In this document: in pieces, positions 42,861 to 52,649 of the stretch | How positions within the stretch are numbered: the stretch's first letter is position 1 | How the letters are laid out: every line of letters begins with the position of its first letter | NCBI RefSeq assembly: GCF_000178975.2 | Contig: NC_015065.1 | Coordinates: 186,001-250,000 of the forward strand | Reading direction: 5' to 3' | Origin: Granulicella tundricola MP5ACTX9 | GTDB lineage: Bacteria > Acidobacteriota > Terriglobia > Terriglobales > Acidobacteriaceae | DNA length: 64,000 nt | Program-made: the position numbers and the translations under genes | Notes under the pieces: generated by a model | The model's input: the letters and a program-made list of their open reading frames with translations, nothing else | Told to the model about the DNA's origin: nothing | Databases searched by the model: none

Positions 42861-43585
42861 CGAAAGCTAGACAGCCAACAAACCACTTGAGCCTTCTGCA
42901 CCGCCCTCATGGCGAGAGCGGTGCGGAAGCCAGGCTTGGCTCGGCATCCCTCACCCAGCCGACAACCCACCTGCTCGGTATCGCAGCGACCCCACACCTA
43001 AATTTGCACGGCTCTCTCTCATAGCCACGAACCTGCGTCCTCCGCTCGGCAAAAGCAGCCACCAGCAAACGGAGCTCATCAATATCTGATCGTCAGTAAG
43101 AAAATTGTTGTGCTTTTTCTAATATCTGATATGTTTCAGAATAATCTTCGACATTTGAGCGACTGCGGTCGACTCTAACTTCTCTTCGTGAATGCCTTTG
43201 AGCTTCAACCATCCGATGAAAACGAAGGAAGCTTGACGATTTTACGAGGCGCAATTATGGTCGGACACATGCACCTAAAGTTCACCGAGGCGTTATTGCA
43301 GCCCTTCTCCCTGAAGCTGGCTCTCTCTGCTTGTCGTTGTTGTAGCTGACCCTGGCGCGCCTGCTCGCTGACTGGCACTCTCGTCGTGGCGACCAGGAAT
43401 ATAAGTCGCAGATCGACACAGTTGCATCCGCTCCGGAGTGCTTCCTGCCTGGGTGGTCGAATCAAAGTAATCCATTCTGATAAGGGCTCTGGCTTCTCTC
43501 CGGGAAGACCGTAGCCCTGTCTCTCACGCCGTATTTCGCACTGATGAGCAATCATCACGCAAGATCGCAGGAGTGTATCGAACAC
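42861..43585. other. 725-base gap between TonB receptor and M14 peptidase genes
   Basis: I see no convincing gene. A 60-residue minus-strand open frame at 43293-43475 has no recognisable features. The stretch around 43081-43140 is AT-richer than its surroundings and holds a direct repeat and dyads (see the separate entry), so part of the gap is probably the promoter region of the M14 gene. Confidence 0.6.
43081..43140. promoter_or_regulatory. Repeated AATATCTGAT dyad upstream of M14 gene
   Basis: AATATCTGAT occurs at 43081-43090 and 43121-43130, exactly 40 bases apart. The first copy is inside CTGA-TCG-TCAG, the second inside TCTGA-TATGTT-TCAGA (43125-43140). Two similar dyads on one face of the helix suggest operator sites. 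Confidence 0.35.
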
Positions 43586-46183
43586 ATGGCAGATCAGAAA
43601 AAGATACCGGGCCGCACAGCCTTCCGATGGGGACTTCTTGGGCTGCTCAGCCTCGCCTCTTCCACCTCCGCCATCCGGGCGCAGCAGGTCACCACCCCTG
43701 AGCAAGCATTCGGATTCGCACCGGGCACAGACCGCAAACTTGCCGACTGGAAGGAACTGACGACGTACTACCAGACCCTGGCGAAGCAGTCCAAACGAAT
43801 CAAGTATGAAGAGTTGGGCAAGACCACCGAAGGCCGGCCGTTCGTCGCGCTGACCATCTCATCCGCCGAGAATATGGCTCACCTGGAGGACTACCGCAAG
43901 ATCCAGCTAGCCCTCGCCGACCCGCGCGTGACCACGGAAGCGCAGGCCAAGGCACTCATCGCCCAAGGCAAGACGGTCCTGGTCGTCACCTGCAACATCC
44001 ACTCCACGGAGATCGCAAGCTCGCAGAGCGCCGCCGTCTTTGCCTATCGTTTGGCAACGGAGGACACTCCAGAGATCAAGGCGATCCTCGACAACGTCAT
44101 CATTGTCATGGTGCCCTCCCAGAACCCCGACGGCGAACAACTCGTTGTCGACTGGTACAAGAAGTACCTCGGAACCCCCTACGAAGGCACCTCGCCCGTC
44201 GTCCTCTGGCACCACTACACCGGGCACGACGACAACCGCGACTGGTATGCGTTCACTCAGGTAGAAACGCAGCTCACCACTGACAAGGTGATCAACGCAT
44301 GGCGGCCCCAAATCCTCTACGACATCCACCAGATGGGTGCGTACGGCCCCCGCATCTACCTGCCGCCCTGGGTCGATCCCATCGATCCAAACATCGATCC
44401 CCTCCTCGTCTCTTCCATGAACTCGCTGGGCACGGAGACGGCGCTCGAGATCTCGGAGACCGGCAAGCAGGGCGTGCTCATCGACGGCGTATACGATATG
44501 TGGTCGCCCGCCCGCCACTACATGGCCTATCACGGTGCACTCCGCGTACTCACGGAATCCGCCAGTGTCAACATCGCCAGTCCCATTGACATCCCGTTTG
44601 AGAAGCTCGACCGCGGCATCGGCTATGACGCAAAGGTAGCCGCCTGGAACTTTCCTGACCCGTGGAAGGGGGGAACATGGCGCCTGGGCGATATCGTCAA
44701 CTATCAGATCGACGCGTTCTTTTCGATCGCAAAGAACGCAGCAAACAACCGTGCCCGCTACCTCACGGACTTCTACCACATCAACCAGCACGCAACGGAG
44801 CAGAAGTACGGCGGCCCTTACGCCTACGTGATCCCGGCAGAGCAGGTTGATCATGCGGCCACTGCACGCATGATCGATATCCTCCGTCGCGGACTGGTTG
44901 AGGTCACACAGGTCTCCGCCCCCTTCACAGCCGGAGGCAAGACCTACAGCGCGGGAAGTTACGTTGTCGTGCTCGCCCAGCCATACGGACCCTTCGCCAA
45001 AACTCTGTTGGAGGTCCAGCACTATCCCAACATCGAGCTATACCCCGGCGGCCCGCTGCGTCGCCCCTACGACGTCACCGCCCAGACCCTGCCGATGCTC
45101 TTCGGCGTCAACGCGGATGCAGTCGCGGACAAGTTTGCGTTTCAGGGGAAGCGCGTCTCGTGGGCAACCGCTACCGGCCACTTTGAAGCGTCACGCTCCG
45201 CGCCCGGCTACCTGCTGGAGGACACCGATAACGCCGGCTACTACGCTCTGTTCGCTCTGTTGAAGGATGGCGTCAAAGCCTACCGCCTGACCAGCGGCAA
45301 TGAGTCCGCAGGCACCATCTACCTCCCCCGGCAGGATGGCCTGGACGTAAAGCTGAAAGCCGTGACGGCAAAGTTCGCCATAGAGATCAAACCACTCACC
45401 ACCAAGCCCACAGGCACCGCATTGCTCGTCACCATGCCCCGCATTGCGATGTACCAAAGCTGGGTCCCATCCATGGACGAAGGCTGGACACGCTGGATCT
45501 TCGACCAGAACAGCATTCCCTACACCCGCGTCGTAGACGCCGATATCCGCAAGGGAGATCTCAAGAGCCGCTTCGATGTCCTCCTGCTGCCGGATGAAGC
45601 GCCTCGCGCCATTCTGCATGGTTCCGGCGGACGTGAAGAAGGCGGAGGTGGACCCAAGCCGCCACCGGAGTTCACCGGCGGCATGGGCGATGACGGCTGG
45701 GCAAACGTAAAGGAGTTCACGGAAGGCGGCGGCACCGTAGTCGCCTTAAACAAGGCATCGCAGCTCTACACGACGCAGAACTCTGCCGGCGTGAAGAATG
45801 CGCTCGATGGCATTGCGAACAAGGACTTCTACATCCCGGGCTCCATCCTTGAGATAGCCGTTGACCCTCAGAACCCCATCGGCTTCGGCTCAAAGCCCAA
45901 GGTCCCCATCTTCTTTGAGTTGAGCCCCGTCTTCAGCCTGGACGACGCGAAGAACTCCATCGCCACATACACAAGCGATAAGCCGCTGCTCAGCGGATGG
46001 CTGCTCGGCGGTAAGTATCTCGCTGGCAAAACTGCTTTGGTGGACCTGAAGCAGGGTAAAGGTCATGTGGTTTTATTCGGATTCCGGCCCCAGTACCGGG
46101 CACAGTCTGAGGTCACCTACAAAATGCTGTTCAACGCCATGCTGCTGTCAAACTCGACGGCCACAGACTTACCCAGTAAGTAA
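43586..46183 (+). CDS. Secreted M14-family metallopeptidase
   Basis: An exported zinc carboxypeptidase-like protein of 865 residues from ATG 43586. The open frame starts at 43544, but CAGGAG and the signal peptide (ending SAIRAQQ) favour 43586. The M14 core covers about residues 40-350: the zinc HxxE in NIHSTEIASSQS, the second His in YDIHQMGAYGPRIYLPPW, and PSQNPDGEQ. A C-terminal region with VLLLPDEAPRAI and GGGTVVALNKAS resembles a class I glutamine-amidotransferase-like fold, as in related acidobacterial proteins. With the following TonB receptor and S9 peptidase it forms a likely peptide-use set. Confidence 0.9.
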   Translation: MADQKKIPGRTAFRWGLLGLLSLASSTSAIRAQQVTTPEQAFGFAPGTDRKLADWKELTTYYQTLAKQSKRIKYEELGKTTEGRPFVALTISSAENMAHLEDYRKIQLALADPRVTTEAQAKALIAQGKTVLVVTCNIHSTEIASSQSAAVFAYRLATEDTPEIKAILDNVIIVMVPSQNPDGEQLVVDWYKKYLGTPYEGTSPVVLWHHYTGHDDNRDWYAFTQVETQLTTDKVINAWRPQILYDIHQMGAYGPRIYLPPWVDPIDPNIDPLLVSSMNSLGTETALEISETGKQGVLIDGVYDMWSPARHYMAYHGALRVLTESASVNIASPIDIPFEKLDRGIGYDAKVAAWNFPDPWKGGTWRLGDIVNYQIDAFFSIAKNAANNRARYLTDFYHINQHATEQKYGGPYAYVIPAEQVDHAATARMIDILRRGLVEVTQVSAPFTAGGKTYSAGSYVVVLAQPYGPFAKTLLEVQHYPNIELYPGGPLRRPYDVTAQTLPMLFGVNADAVADKFAFQGKRVSWATATGHFEASRSAPGYLLEDTDNAGYYALFALLKDGVKAYRLTSGNESAGTIYLPRQDGLDVKLKAVTAKFAIEIKPLTTKPTGTALLVTMPRIAMYQSWVPSMDEGWTRWIFDQNSIPYTRVVDADIRKGDLKSRFDVLLLPDEAPRAILHGSGGREEGGGGPKPPPEFTGGMGDDGWANVKEFTEGGGTVVALNKASQLYTTQNSAGVKNALDGIANKDFYIPGSILEIAVDPQNPIGFGSKPKVPIFFELSPVFSLDDAKNSIATYTSDKPLLSGWLLGGKYLAGKTALVDLKQGKGHVVLFGFRPQYRAQSEVTYKMLFNAMLLSNSTATDLPSK

Positions 46184-46239
46184 AAGTTTTTACAGCTGAA
46201 TTACCTATCTATTTTGCGTTGATTTGAGGAGGCACAAAA

Positions 46240-49200
46240 ATGCAGCGACTCAGAACCTTCAGAAACTATCTTGCTTCTTTCCTGTTTCTTATCGCGCTCA
46301 CGCTTGGCTTGTCGACACAGGCATGGTCCCAGGCCGCCACGGGAGGTGGCCTGCGCGGAACCGTAGTCGATCCATCCGGCGCCGCCATCCCCGGCGCCAA
46401 GCTGATCCTGAAGTCCAGCGGCACCGGTGCTGTCCGCGATCTTTCTTCCACCTCCACGGGCCTCTTCAGCTTCCGCGATATCGACCCAGGCAAGTACACC
46501 ATGGTCGTAACGGCACCGGGCTTTCAGGAGACGCGCTTCGCGGAGGTCACGTTCGTGCTCGGCGAGATTCGTGAGCTAAACGTTACCTTGGCGCTGGGCG
46601 GCGCGAACGAGGTCGTCGAAGTCTCGACAGACACGGCCAGTGTCGTCTCACAGGAGACGACCGTGGGCACATTGATCGATGGCACGCAGATTCGCGAGCT
46701 TCCTTTGAACGGACGTGACTTCCAGAACCTCGTGCTCCTGGCGCCTGGATCGTCTCGTACGGCTAGCGGCACCGGCCAGGGTTCGGGAGTGTCCGCTGGT
46801 GGGTCTCGACCCACAAACAACAACTATCTGCTGGACGGCGGCGATGCGAATGATCCGCGCGTACCTTCGGGATCAGCCGGCAATGTCGGCAATGCGACGA
46901 GCGCTGTACCGCTCGACGCCATCGCGGAGTTCAGCGTCATTACGAGCAATGCAACAGCGGAGTTTGGACGGAGTTCCGGCGGCATCATTAATGTTGTAAC
47001 CAAGTCAGGCACAAATCAAGTTCATGTGGCGGTGTGGGAGTACCTGCGGAACTCGGTGCTGAACACCAGGAACTTCTTCAACCCCGTGGGCTTCAAGTCG
47101 CCCTTCAAGCAGAACCAGTTTGGCTTATGGTTTGGCGCGCCCATCTGGCATGACCACACCTTCATCTCGGCCTCGTATGAAGGCTTCCGGCAAAGATCCA
47201 CCACGGCGGCTCTGGTGCCGGTTCCAACCGCTCAGTTCACCGCAGCTTTGACCAATCCTCTGGCTCAGGCGCTCTTCACCTCGTCCTATCCGTCAGTCGT
47301 CGGAGCGACACCATTCTCGGCCACCGACCCCACGACCTGGTCGACAACCGTCAACCGCAACCTGGTGAATAATCTGGATCAGGACACCGGCTTCGTCCGG
47401 CTTGACCAGCAGCTGACCCAACGCAACAACATCTTTGCCACATACAGCCTTGTTGCGGCGACCCCGCTGGCTACGGTCGGAAGCAGCAACCTTGCGGGTT
47501 TCGGCTATGGCAATGTACTGCGCCCCAGCCACCTGGTGGTGCAGGATAACCACATCTTCTCGCCCAATCTTTTGAATACGGCGCGCTTCAGCTTCCAACG
47601 CACGGCAACTCTATATCCGCTTCAGGCGCCGTCCGCAGCGCTGGCGGCGGCCGGCACGTTCCGTACCGCCGGACCGAACGCTGGGCAGGCCTATTCGGCC
47701 AACGGCGGCGATCCAAATGGCTTCCCCTCGCTCGCCTTCAACTCGGGCCGCTTCAATGCGATCGGCATTGCAAGTAACATGCCACAAAGCAGAATTCCTG
47801 TGGTCTGGACGTATCAGGATGCGCTCTCGTACTCGCGTGGCAAGCATGAGTTCAAGGGCGGTGCACAGCTGAGCCGCGTCTGGGATAACACCACCTTCAG
47901 CAATGCCATCCGGCCGAATATCGCGATCCTCGACACTTCCTTTGCCAACATCAACAGTCTGACGTTGAGCTCACAGTCTCAGTCCTTTTACATCGCTCCC
48001 TCGTTCCGGCAGTACCGCATTTGGGAGCAGGGCTACTTTGTGCAGGACAGCTATCGTGCGACCAAAAGGCTGACGGTCGACGTCGGCCTGCGCTATGAAA
48101 TCTTCAACCCATTCACGGAAAAGAATAATCTTCTCTCCAACGCCTACGTTCTCGATAGCAGCGGCAAGCCTGCAGCCTGCCAGAACCTTCCCTTTAACCC
48201 GAGTGAGTCTAACGTAGCCGACATCAATCCTTCCTCATACGGCATCGGCAACTACTGCTCGCACTTCGGGAACTTCAGCCCTCGCGTCGGCTTTGCCATG
48301 GACGTCTTTGGCACGGGTAAGACGGTCGTGCGCGGCGGTTACGGGTACTTCTACGATCGCGTCTTCGGCAATGTTTACGGCAATGCCCGCTTCAATCCTC
48401 CGCAGACCTTGAGCACCACACTCTCAACGGGCAACTACACCGGCGCAACCGCCGCAAGCACCGTCAACACCACTCAGTCCTACACGCTGACGAACATCGA
48501 TCCGAGCCTTCGGAACCCGGTGACCCAGCACTACAACATCGCCATCTCCCAGCAGGTTGATAAGTCGACTGCGGTCACAGTGTCTTATGTAGGAGCGCTC
48601 GCTCAGCATCTGCTCACAACCACCCGGCCCAACTTCGGCACCTCCTTCAATGACAGCTTCCGTCCATCCAATCAGGGAACCGTCGTGCGCACGATTGCGG
48701 ATATCAACAACAGCATCATTCGTCCTCCATTCGGCGCCCTTACGTATCACCAGTCGAACGGCACCTCAAACTACAACGCGCTCCTAATCAACGTAAAGCG
48801 CCAGATGCGTGCCGGCCTTAGCCTGGAGGCCTCGTACGGGCTCACCCACAGCATGGACGTGCTCTCGGACGACGTTGCGGGAGCCACGGACTCTGCGACG
48901 CCTGCGGCTACCTTGAACAACCTGCTGGCTCCGTACATGGTCGTGAATGCCGCGACTCCCGCTGGTCCATGCAAAACAGCTCAAGCCACAACCGCTTCCT
49001 CCGCAGCCGTACTCACAGCAGCCGTCCAGTGCGCGGAGAACAACCCTACCCTAACTCAAGCGCAGGCTCAGGCCATCTTCCTGAGCAAGTACGTCACCTA
49101 CGCAAATCTCAAGACCAACTATGGAGACTCGTCATTTGACGTGCGCCAGCGCTTTGCTGCCAGCCTCAACTACCATCTGCCGTTCGGCAAGAACCAGATG

Positions 49201-49737
49201 TTCCTGACCGATGGCGGCGCATTCACCGATCACCTAATCAGCGGATGGGGCATCGCCTCCATCTTCGACACACAGACCGGCGTACCCTTCATCCCAACGA
49301 CCGGCGCAGACTCGAACCGCGATGGTGACACGACGGATCGTGCGGTACTTACGGGCGCGGTTCCAAACCGCAAAGGAATTCTGACCAAGTCCTTTGCGAC
49401 CTCCAGCCCGACCGTTAGCTACTTCAACCTGAGCACAGCCAGCGGAGGGTTCGTCGCCGGAGATGGAGTTGTCGATCCCACGCAGCGTATCCACCGCGGC
49501 TACCTCCGCAACCCTGGAATCTTCAACTGGGATTTCCAGGCCAACAAGCAGACGAAGGTAACGGAACGTGTTGATCTTCGCTTCACAGCCGATTTCTTCA
49601 ACGTCCTCAACCACACGAACTTCAGCAACCTCACCGCAGGCATTACCAGCAAGCAGTTCGGCCAGTCGCTCTCAACCCGCGCTCTGGGCCAGACGCAGTC
49701 GCGACAGATCCAGTTCGGCTTGAAGCTGTTGTTCTAG
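46240..49737 (+). CDS. Oar-like TonB-dependent receptor
   Basis: A 1,165-residue outer-membrane receptor. Signal peptide at residues 1-31 (cleaved near WSQA). The carboxypeptidase-regulatory-like domain covers about 35-120 (LRGTVVDPSGAAIPGAKLIL ... GKYTMVVTAPGFQE). The plug-like part includes ELPLNGRDFQNLVLLAPG and NNNYLLDGGDAND, and the barrel ends GLKLLF. GAGGAGG lies just before the ATG. It follows the M14 peptidase by 56 bases and precedes the S9 peptidase by 80, so peptide uptake is a reasonable guess. Its sequence is well separated from the receptor at 39468. Confidence 0.92.
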   Translation: MQRLRTFRNYLASFLFLIALTLGLSTQAWSQAATGGGLRGTVVDPSGAAIPGAKLILKSSGTGAVRDLSSTSTGLFSFRDIDPGKYTMVVTAPGFQETRFAEVTFVLGEIRELNVTLALGGANEVVEVSTDTASVVSQETTVGTLIDGTQIRELPLNGRDFQNLVLLAPGSSRTASGTGQGSGVSAGGSRPTNNNYLLDGGDANDPRVPSGSAGNVGNATSAVPLDAIAEFSVITSNATAEFGRSSGGIINVVTKSGTNQVHVAVWEYLRNSVLNTRNFFNPVGFKSPFKQNQFGLWFGAPIWHDHTFISASYEGFRQRSTTAALVPVPTAQFTAALTNPLAQALFTSSYPSVVGATPFSATDPTTWSTTVNRNLVNNLDQDTGFVRLDQQLTQRNNIFATYSLVAATPLATVGSSNLAGFGYGNVLRPSHLVVQDNHIFSPNLLNTARFSFQRTATLYPLQAPSAALAAAGTFRTAGPNAGQAYSANGGDPNGFPSLAFNSGRFNAIGIASNMPQSRIPVVWTYQDALSYSRGKHEFKGGAQLSRVWDNTTFSNAIRPNIAILDTSFANINSLTLSSQSQSFYIAPSFRQYRIWEQGYFVQDSYRATKRLTVDVGLRYEIFNPFTEKNNLLSNAYVLDSSGKPAACQNLPFNPSESNVADINPSSYGIGNYCSHFGNFSPRVGFAMDVFGTGKTVVRGGYGYFYDRVFGNVYGNARFNPPQTLSTTLSTGNYTGATAASTVNTTQSYTLTNIDPSLRNPVTQHYNIAISQQVDKSTAVTVSYVGALAQHLLTTTRPNFGTSFNDSFRPSNQGTVVRTIADINNSIIRPPFGALTYHQSNGTSNYNALLINVKRQMRAGLSLEASYGLTHSMDVLSDDVAGATDSATPAATLNNLLAPYMVVNAATPAGPCKTAQATTASSAAVLTAAVQCAENNPTLTQAQAQAIFLSKYVTYANLKTNYGDSSFDVRQRFAASLNYHLPFGKNQMFLTDGGAFTDHLISGWGIASIFDTQTGVPFIPTTGADSNRDGDTTDRAVLTGAVPNRKGILTKSFATSSPTVSYFNLSTASGGFVAGDGVVDPTQRIHRGYLRNPGIFNWDFQANKQTKVTERVDLRFTADFFNVLNHTNFSNLTAGITSKQFGQSLSTRALGQTQSRQIQFGLKLLF

Positions 49738-49751
49738 AGCACGGTCACCTC

Positions 49752-49781
49752 GCCTGGAGGTCCCACGATGGACCTCCAGGC
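49752..49781 (+). terminator. Hairpin between TonB receptor and S9 peptidase genes
   Basis: Perfect 12-bp stem GCCTGGAGGTCC / GGACCTCCAGGC around CACGAT, 14 bases after the receptor stop. No T-run follows, so it could be a partial terminator or an mRNA processing or stabilising structure inside the transcript. Confidence 0.45.
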
Positions 49782-49817
49782 AATCACGCTTCACGAGAAA
49801 CCCATCTAAGGAAAAGT

Positions 49818-51683
49818 ATGCGCCGCTTTCGCCTGTTATCGCTTGGAGTCGCACTCACGCTTTTCGCTACTCCACATGGAGGCTTCTCACAGGAGCGAGT
49901 CGCACTCACTTTGCAGGATCTCCTCTCGGTGGACGCCCAGGTAGACGCAGCCATCTCACTCGACGGCAAGACCCTCGCCTTCGGCCGCGCTGGCCAGATC
50001 GTCCTCATGCCCGCATCTGGCGGTTGGCCGGAGACCTTGACCAGCACCCAGGGCGGCAAGAACGGCCTCGCTTGGTCGCCTGATGGCAGGTCGATCGCCT
50101 ACGCCAGCAACGGCAACATCTGGCTCGTCAGCGTCTCAGGCGGAGCCCCAAAGCGTCTCACTAACGCGCCCGCAGGCGGAGGAGATCCGAGGCAATCAGC
50201 CGACCGCGCCCCCTCCTGGTCCCCCGACGGCAGATGGATCCTCTTTGAAAGCGGCCGGCGCGGCGTCAACAGCATCATGGTCGTTAGTCCAGACGGCGCA
50301 GTCACCAGCTTCCTGACCCCCCCGCGCCTGGAAGCGACGAGTGCCAAATTCTCCCCAAAGGGCGATCAGATCGTCTACACCACTCGCGCCAGGGACTACT
50401 TCAGCGGCCGACTTGAAACCCTCCGCTTCGACACACAATCCGGCCAGCCAGCAGGCAAGCCCACCATCCTTTACACCGCGCCCGTAGACCGTGGCGGCGG
50501 ATGGTCCATCCGCGGTGCGGACTGGTCTCCAGACGGCAAGACCCTCGTCACCGTCCTCCAGAACTCAGGCTGGGAGCACATCTACACCTTACCCGCATCC
50601 GGCGGAGCGCCCAGGCAGATTACAGACGGCCAGTTTGAAGATACCGACCCCATCTACTCGCCCGACGGCAAACACATCGCTTTCATCTCGAGCAGAGGCT
50701 TGCTGGAAGCTCGCAACGTCTTCATCATGCTCGCCACCGGCGGCGAGCCCACACAACTCGCCAAATTCGAAGTTCCCGGCATGGTCTCGCAGGTGCAGTG
50801 GTCGCCGGACAGCCGTAAGCTCTACTTCAATCATCTCTCCCCTGTCGAAACCAGCAATCTACTCGTGCAGGACCTCGGTTCAACCTCCGCGCCCTCCTAC
50901 CTGACGCACACTACACCCGTGAACTTCAAGGCAGCCGCACGCGTACCGGAGCGAGTCACCTGGAAGGGCCTCGACGGCAAGGAGATCGTCGGAATGCTCT
51001 ACACCCCCGTGGCTCCAAAGCCCGGCATCCCCCCAAAGTATCCCGCCCTCCTCTGGATTCACGGCGGCCCGGAGGCGCAGGACGGTTATAAATTCGATGC
51101 GTGGGCCCAATACCTCACACAGCAGGGATACGTCGTCCTGGAACCCAACTACCGTGGCAGCACAGGCTACGGTGAGGTCTTCCGCAACCTGAACGTGGAA
51201 GACTCAAATGGCGGTGAGATCGACGACGTCGCACAAGGCGCAAAGTACCTCATCGATCGTGGTCTCGTTGATCCAAAGCGTATCGCCATCGGCGGTGGCA
51301 GCCATGGTGGAACCATGACGGGTTACGCCGTCGTCCGCTACCCTCAACTCTTCGCCGCCGCCATGGAACTCTTCGGCGTACTGGACCGTGAACTCTTCGT
51401 CTACCGCACCAATCCCAGTTCCTCCGTGCGCTGGATGATGAAGATGGGCGGCACGCCAGAGGAGAAGCCGGAGGTCTACAAGAAAGCGAACGTCCTACTC
51501 TCCGTCGATAAGGTTCAGGCCCCCATCCTGATTCTTCACGGCGAAAACGACCCGCAGGTCCCTCCCATTGAATCAGCCGAGTTTGCCAAGGCTCTGAAGG
51601 CAAATCATAAGACCCACTTCTACTTCACCTATCCCGGCGAATTACATGGCTTCTCGCAGCCCGCTCACCGGCTCGACGCATAG
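49818..51683 (+). CDS. S9-family prolyl-oligopeptidase-type peptidase with early TAG
   Basis: An exported 621-residue serine peptidase (signal peptide MRRFRLLSLGVALTLFATPH). The N-terminal TolB-like propeller (residues about 30-380) has repeats such as LAWSPDGRSIAYAS and DPIYSPDGKHIAFIS. The catalytic alpha/beta-hydrolase domain has the nucleophile Ser in GGGSHGGTMTGYAV, Asp in HGENDPQVP and His in GELHGFSQPAHR. After the TAG at 51681 the frame continues as EKELAFLERYINPKYG and 19 more residues to a TAG at 51792-51794. That is the usual C-terminal helix of the family, so the stop looks secondary. The catalytic triad precedes the TAG. AAGGAAAAG precedes the ATG. Confidence 0.88.
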   Translation: MRRFRLLSLGVALTLFATPHGGFSQERVALTLQDLLSVDAQVDAAISLDGKTLAFGRAGQIVLMPASGGWPETLTSTQGGKNGLAWSPDGRSIAYASNGNIWLVSVSGGAPKRLTNAPAGGGDPRQSADRAPSWSPDGRWILFESGRRGVNSIMVVSPDGAVTSFLTPPRLEATSAKFSPKGDQIVYTTRARDYFSGRLETLRFDTQSGQPAGKPTILYTAPVDRGGGWSIRGADWSPDGKTLVTVLQNSGWEHIYTLPASGGAPRQITDGQFEDTDPIYSPDGKHIAFISSRGLLEARNVFIMLATGGEPTQLAKFEVPGMVSQVQWSPDSRKLYFNHLSPVETSNLLVQDLGSTSAPSYLTHTTPVNFKAAARVPERVTWKGLDGKEIVGMLYTPVAPKPGIPPKYPALLWIHGGPEAQDGYKFDAWAQYLTQQGYVVLEPNYRGSTGYGEVFRNLNVEDSNGGEIDDVAQGAKYLIDRGLVDPKRIAIGGGSHGGTMTGYAVVRYPQLFAAAMELFGVLDRELFVYRTNPSSSVRWMMKMGGTPEEKPEVYKKANVLLSVDKVQAPILILHGENDPQVPPIESAEFAKALKANHKTHFYFTYPGELHGFSQPAHRLDA

Positions 51684-51794
51684 GAGAAAGAACTGGCCTT
51701 CCTGGAGCGTTATATCAACCCAAAGTACGGGACAGTGACGACATCCACAGACGAGGTAGCATTCCCAGGCAAGGAGGCAAACGCTCACAATTAG
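51684..51794 (+). pseudogene. In-frame C-terminal tail of the S9 peptidase after a TAG
   Basis: 36 codons in the same frame as the S9 gene, immediately after its TAG. They begin EKELAFLERYINPKYG, matching the final helix of the family, then a polar tail. They are separated from the gene only by a single stop codon, consistent with a point change or a base-call error. Confidence 0.6.
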
Positions 51795-51864
51795 ATCGAT
51801 TATGATGTCCGCATCAACCGGAGAAACAGGCTTGATCTAAATCAATGAAGATCTTGGACTTCTT

Positions 51865-52641
51865 GTGGAACAGTCTCACAATATGAGTGACCGACTGAAA
51901 ACCACTGATGCGAAACATAAGATCCAACAAACGATCTTCCCCATCGCTCCTAGCCCTCAGTTCCGTTTAGTAGCTGAAGGTCCAGGCAAGGTCACCATGC
52001 TTTACCCAAAGGGCAGCCGCATCTTCTCCCAGGGCGATCTTGCAAGTCATGTCTATTTCATTCGAGACGGCAGCGTAAAGCTTTCCGCATTCACTGCTGA
52101 AGGGAAGGAAGCCACTCTGGCTCTTCTCCATACCAATGATTTTCTGGGCGAAGAGTGTATCTCCGGCGAGAATAAACTCAGATCGACCAGCGCCATCGCA
52201 GGAAGGAATTCTTTACTGGTTCGGATCAAGAAATCTAACATGGTCCAGAGCTTACGCGATCACCCCGATTTCATGATGGAGTTCTTCCTGTACCTTCTCG
52301 AAAAGACTAGTGGAATGCAGGAAAACCTTACAAATCTCCTCTGTCATCGCAGCGAGCAGAGACTGGCTCGCACTCTGATCCTGCTCGCTGAAGCGACGGA
52401 CAGTGCGGCATCTGAAACGCTGCTTCCGGAGATAAGTCAGGAAGATCTTGCCGCCATGGTTGGATGTACCCGATCCCGTGCGAACAGGCTTCTCAATCAA
52501 TTCAGGAAGAAAGGCTTGATTGACTACGGCCACCGGATCACAATAAATAAAAAGCTGTTGCAATCTGTGCTGAAGTCCGTGCCATCCCGTGCTGTCAATT
52601 CGCATGCGCTAATCGCAGGCGGCAAGTTGATCTGGGAATGA
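51865..52641 (+). CDS. Crp/Fnr-family transcriptional regulator
   Basis: A 258-residue regulator. The cyclic-nucleotide-binding-like domain covers about 35-150: YPKGSRIFSQGDLASHVYFI and DGSVKLSAFTAEGKEATLAL. The Crp-type helix-turn-helix is near 185-235, with ISQEDLAAMVGCTRSRANRL and FRKKGLIDY. The start may be GTG 51865 or ATG 51883; neither has a strong ribosome site. No Fnr-type N-terminal Cys cluster is visible. It converges on a second regulator with an 8-base gap. Its targets are unknown. Confidence 0.9.
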   Translation: MEQSHNMSDRLKTTDAKHKIQQTIFPIAPSPQFRLVAEGPGKVTMLYPKGSRIFSQGDLASHVYFIRDGSVKLSAFTAEGKEATLALLHTNDFLGEECISGENKLRSTSAIAGRNSLLVRIKKSNMVQSLRDHPDFMMEFFLYLLEKTSGMQENLTNLLCHRSEQRLARTLILLAEATDSAASETLLPEISQEDLAAMVGCTRSRANRLLNQFRKKGLIDYGHRITINKKLLQSVLKSVPSRAVNSHALIAGGKLIWE

Positions 52642-52649
52642 ACCTCGAC

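Noticed and set aside
43205-43705. 166-codon minus-strand open frame overlapping the M14 gene start
   Set aside because: No recognisable domain or signal; it overlaps the well-supported M14 signal peptide and its composition is mixed. Treated as a shadow frame.
49752-49781. Hairpin considered as a riboswitch or attenuator before the S9 gene
   Set aside because: A single simple stem with no conserved riboswitch core and no competing structure was found.
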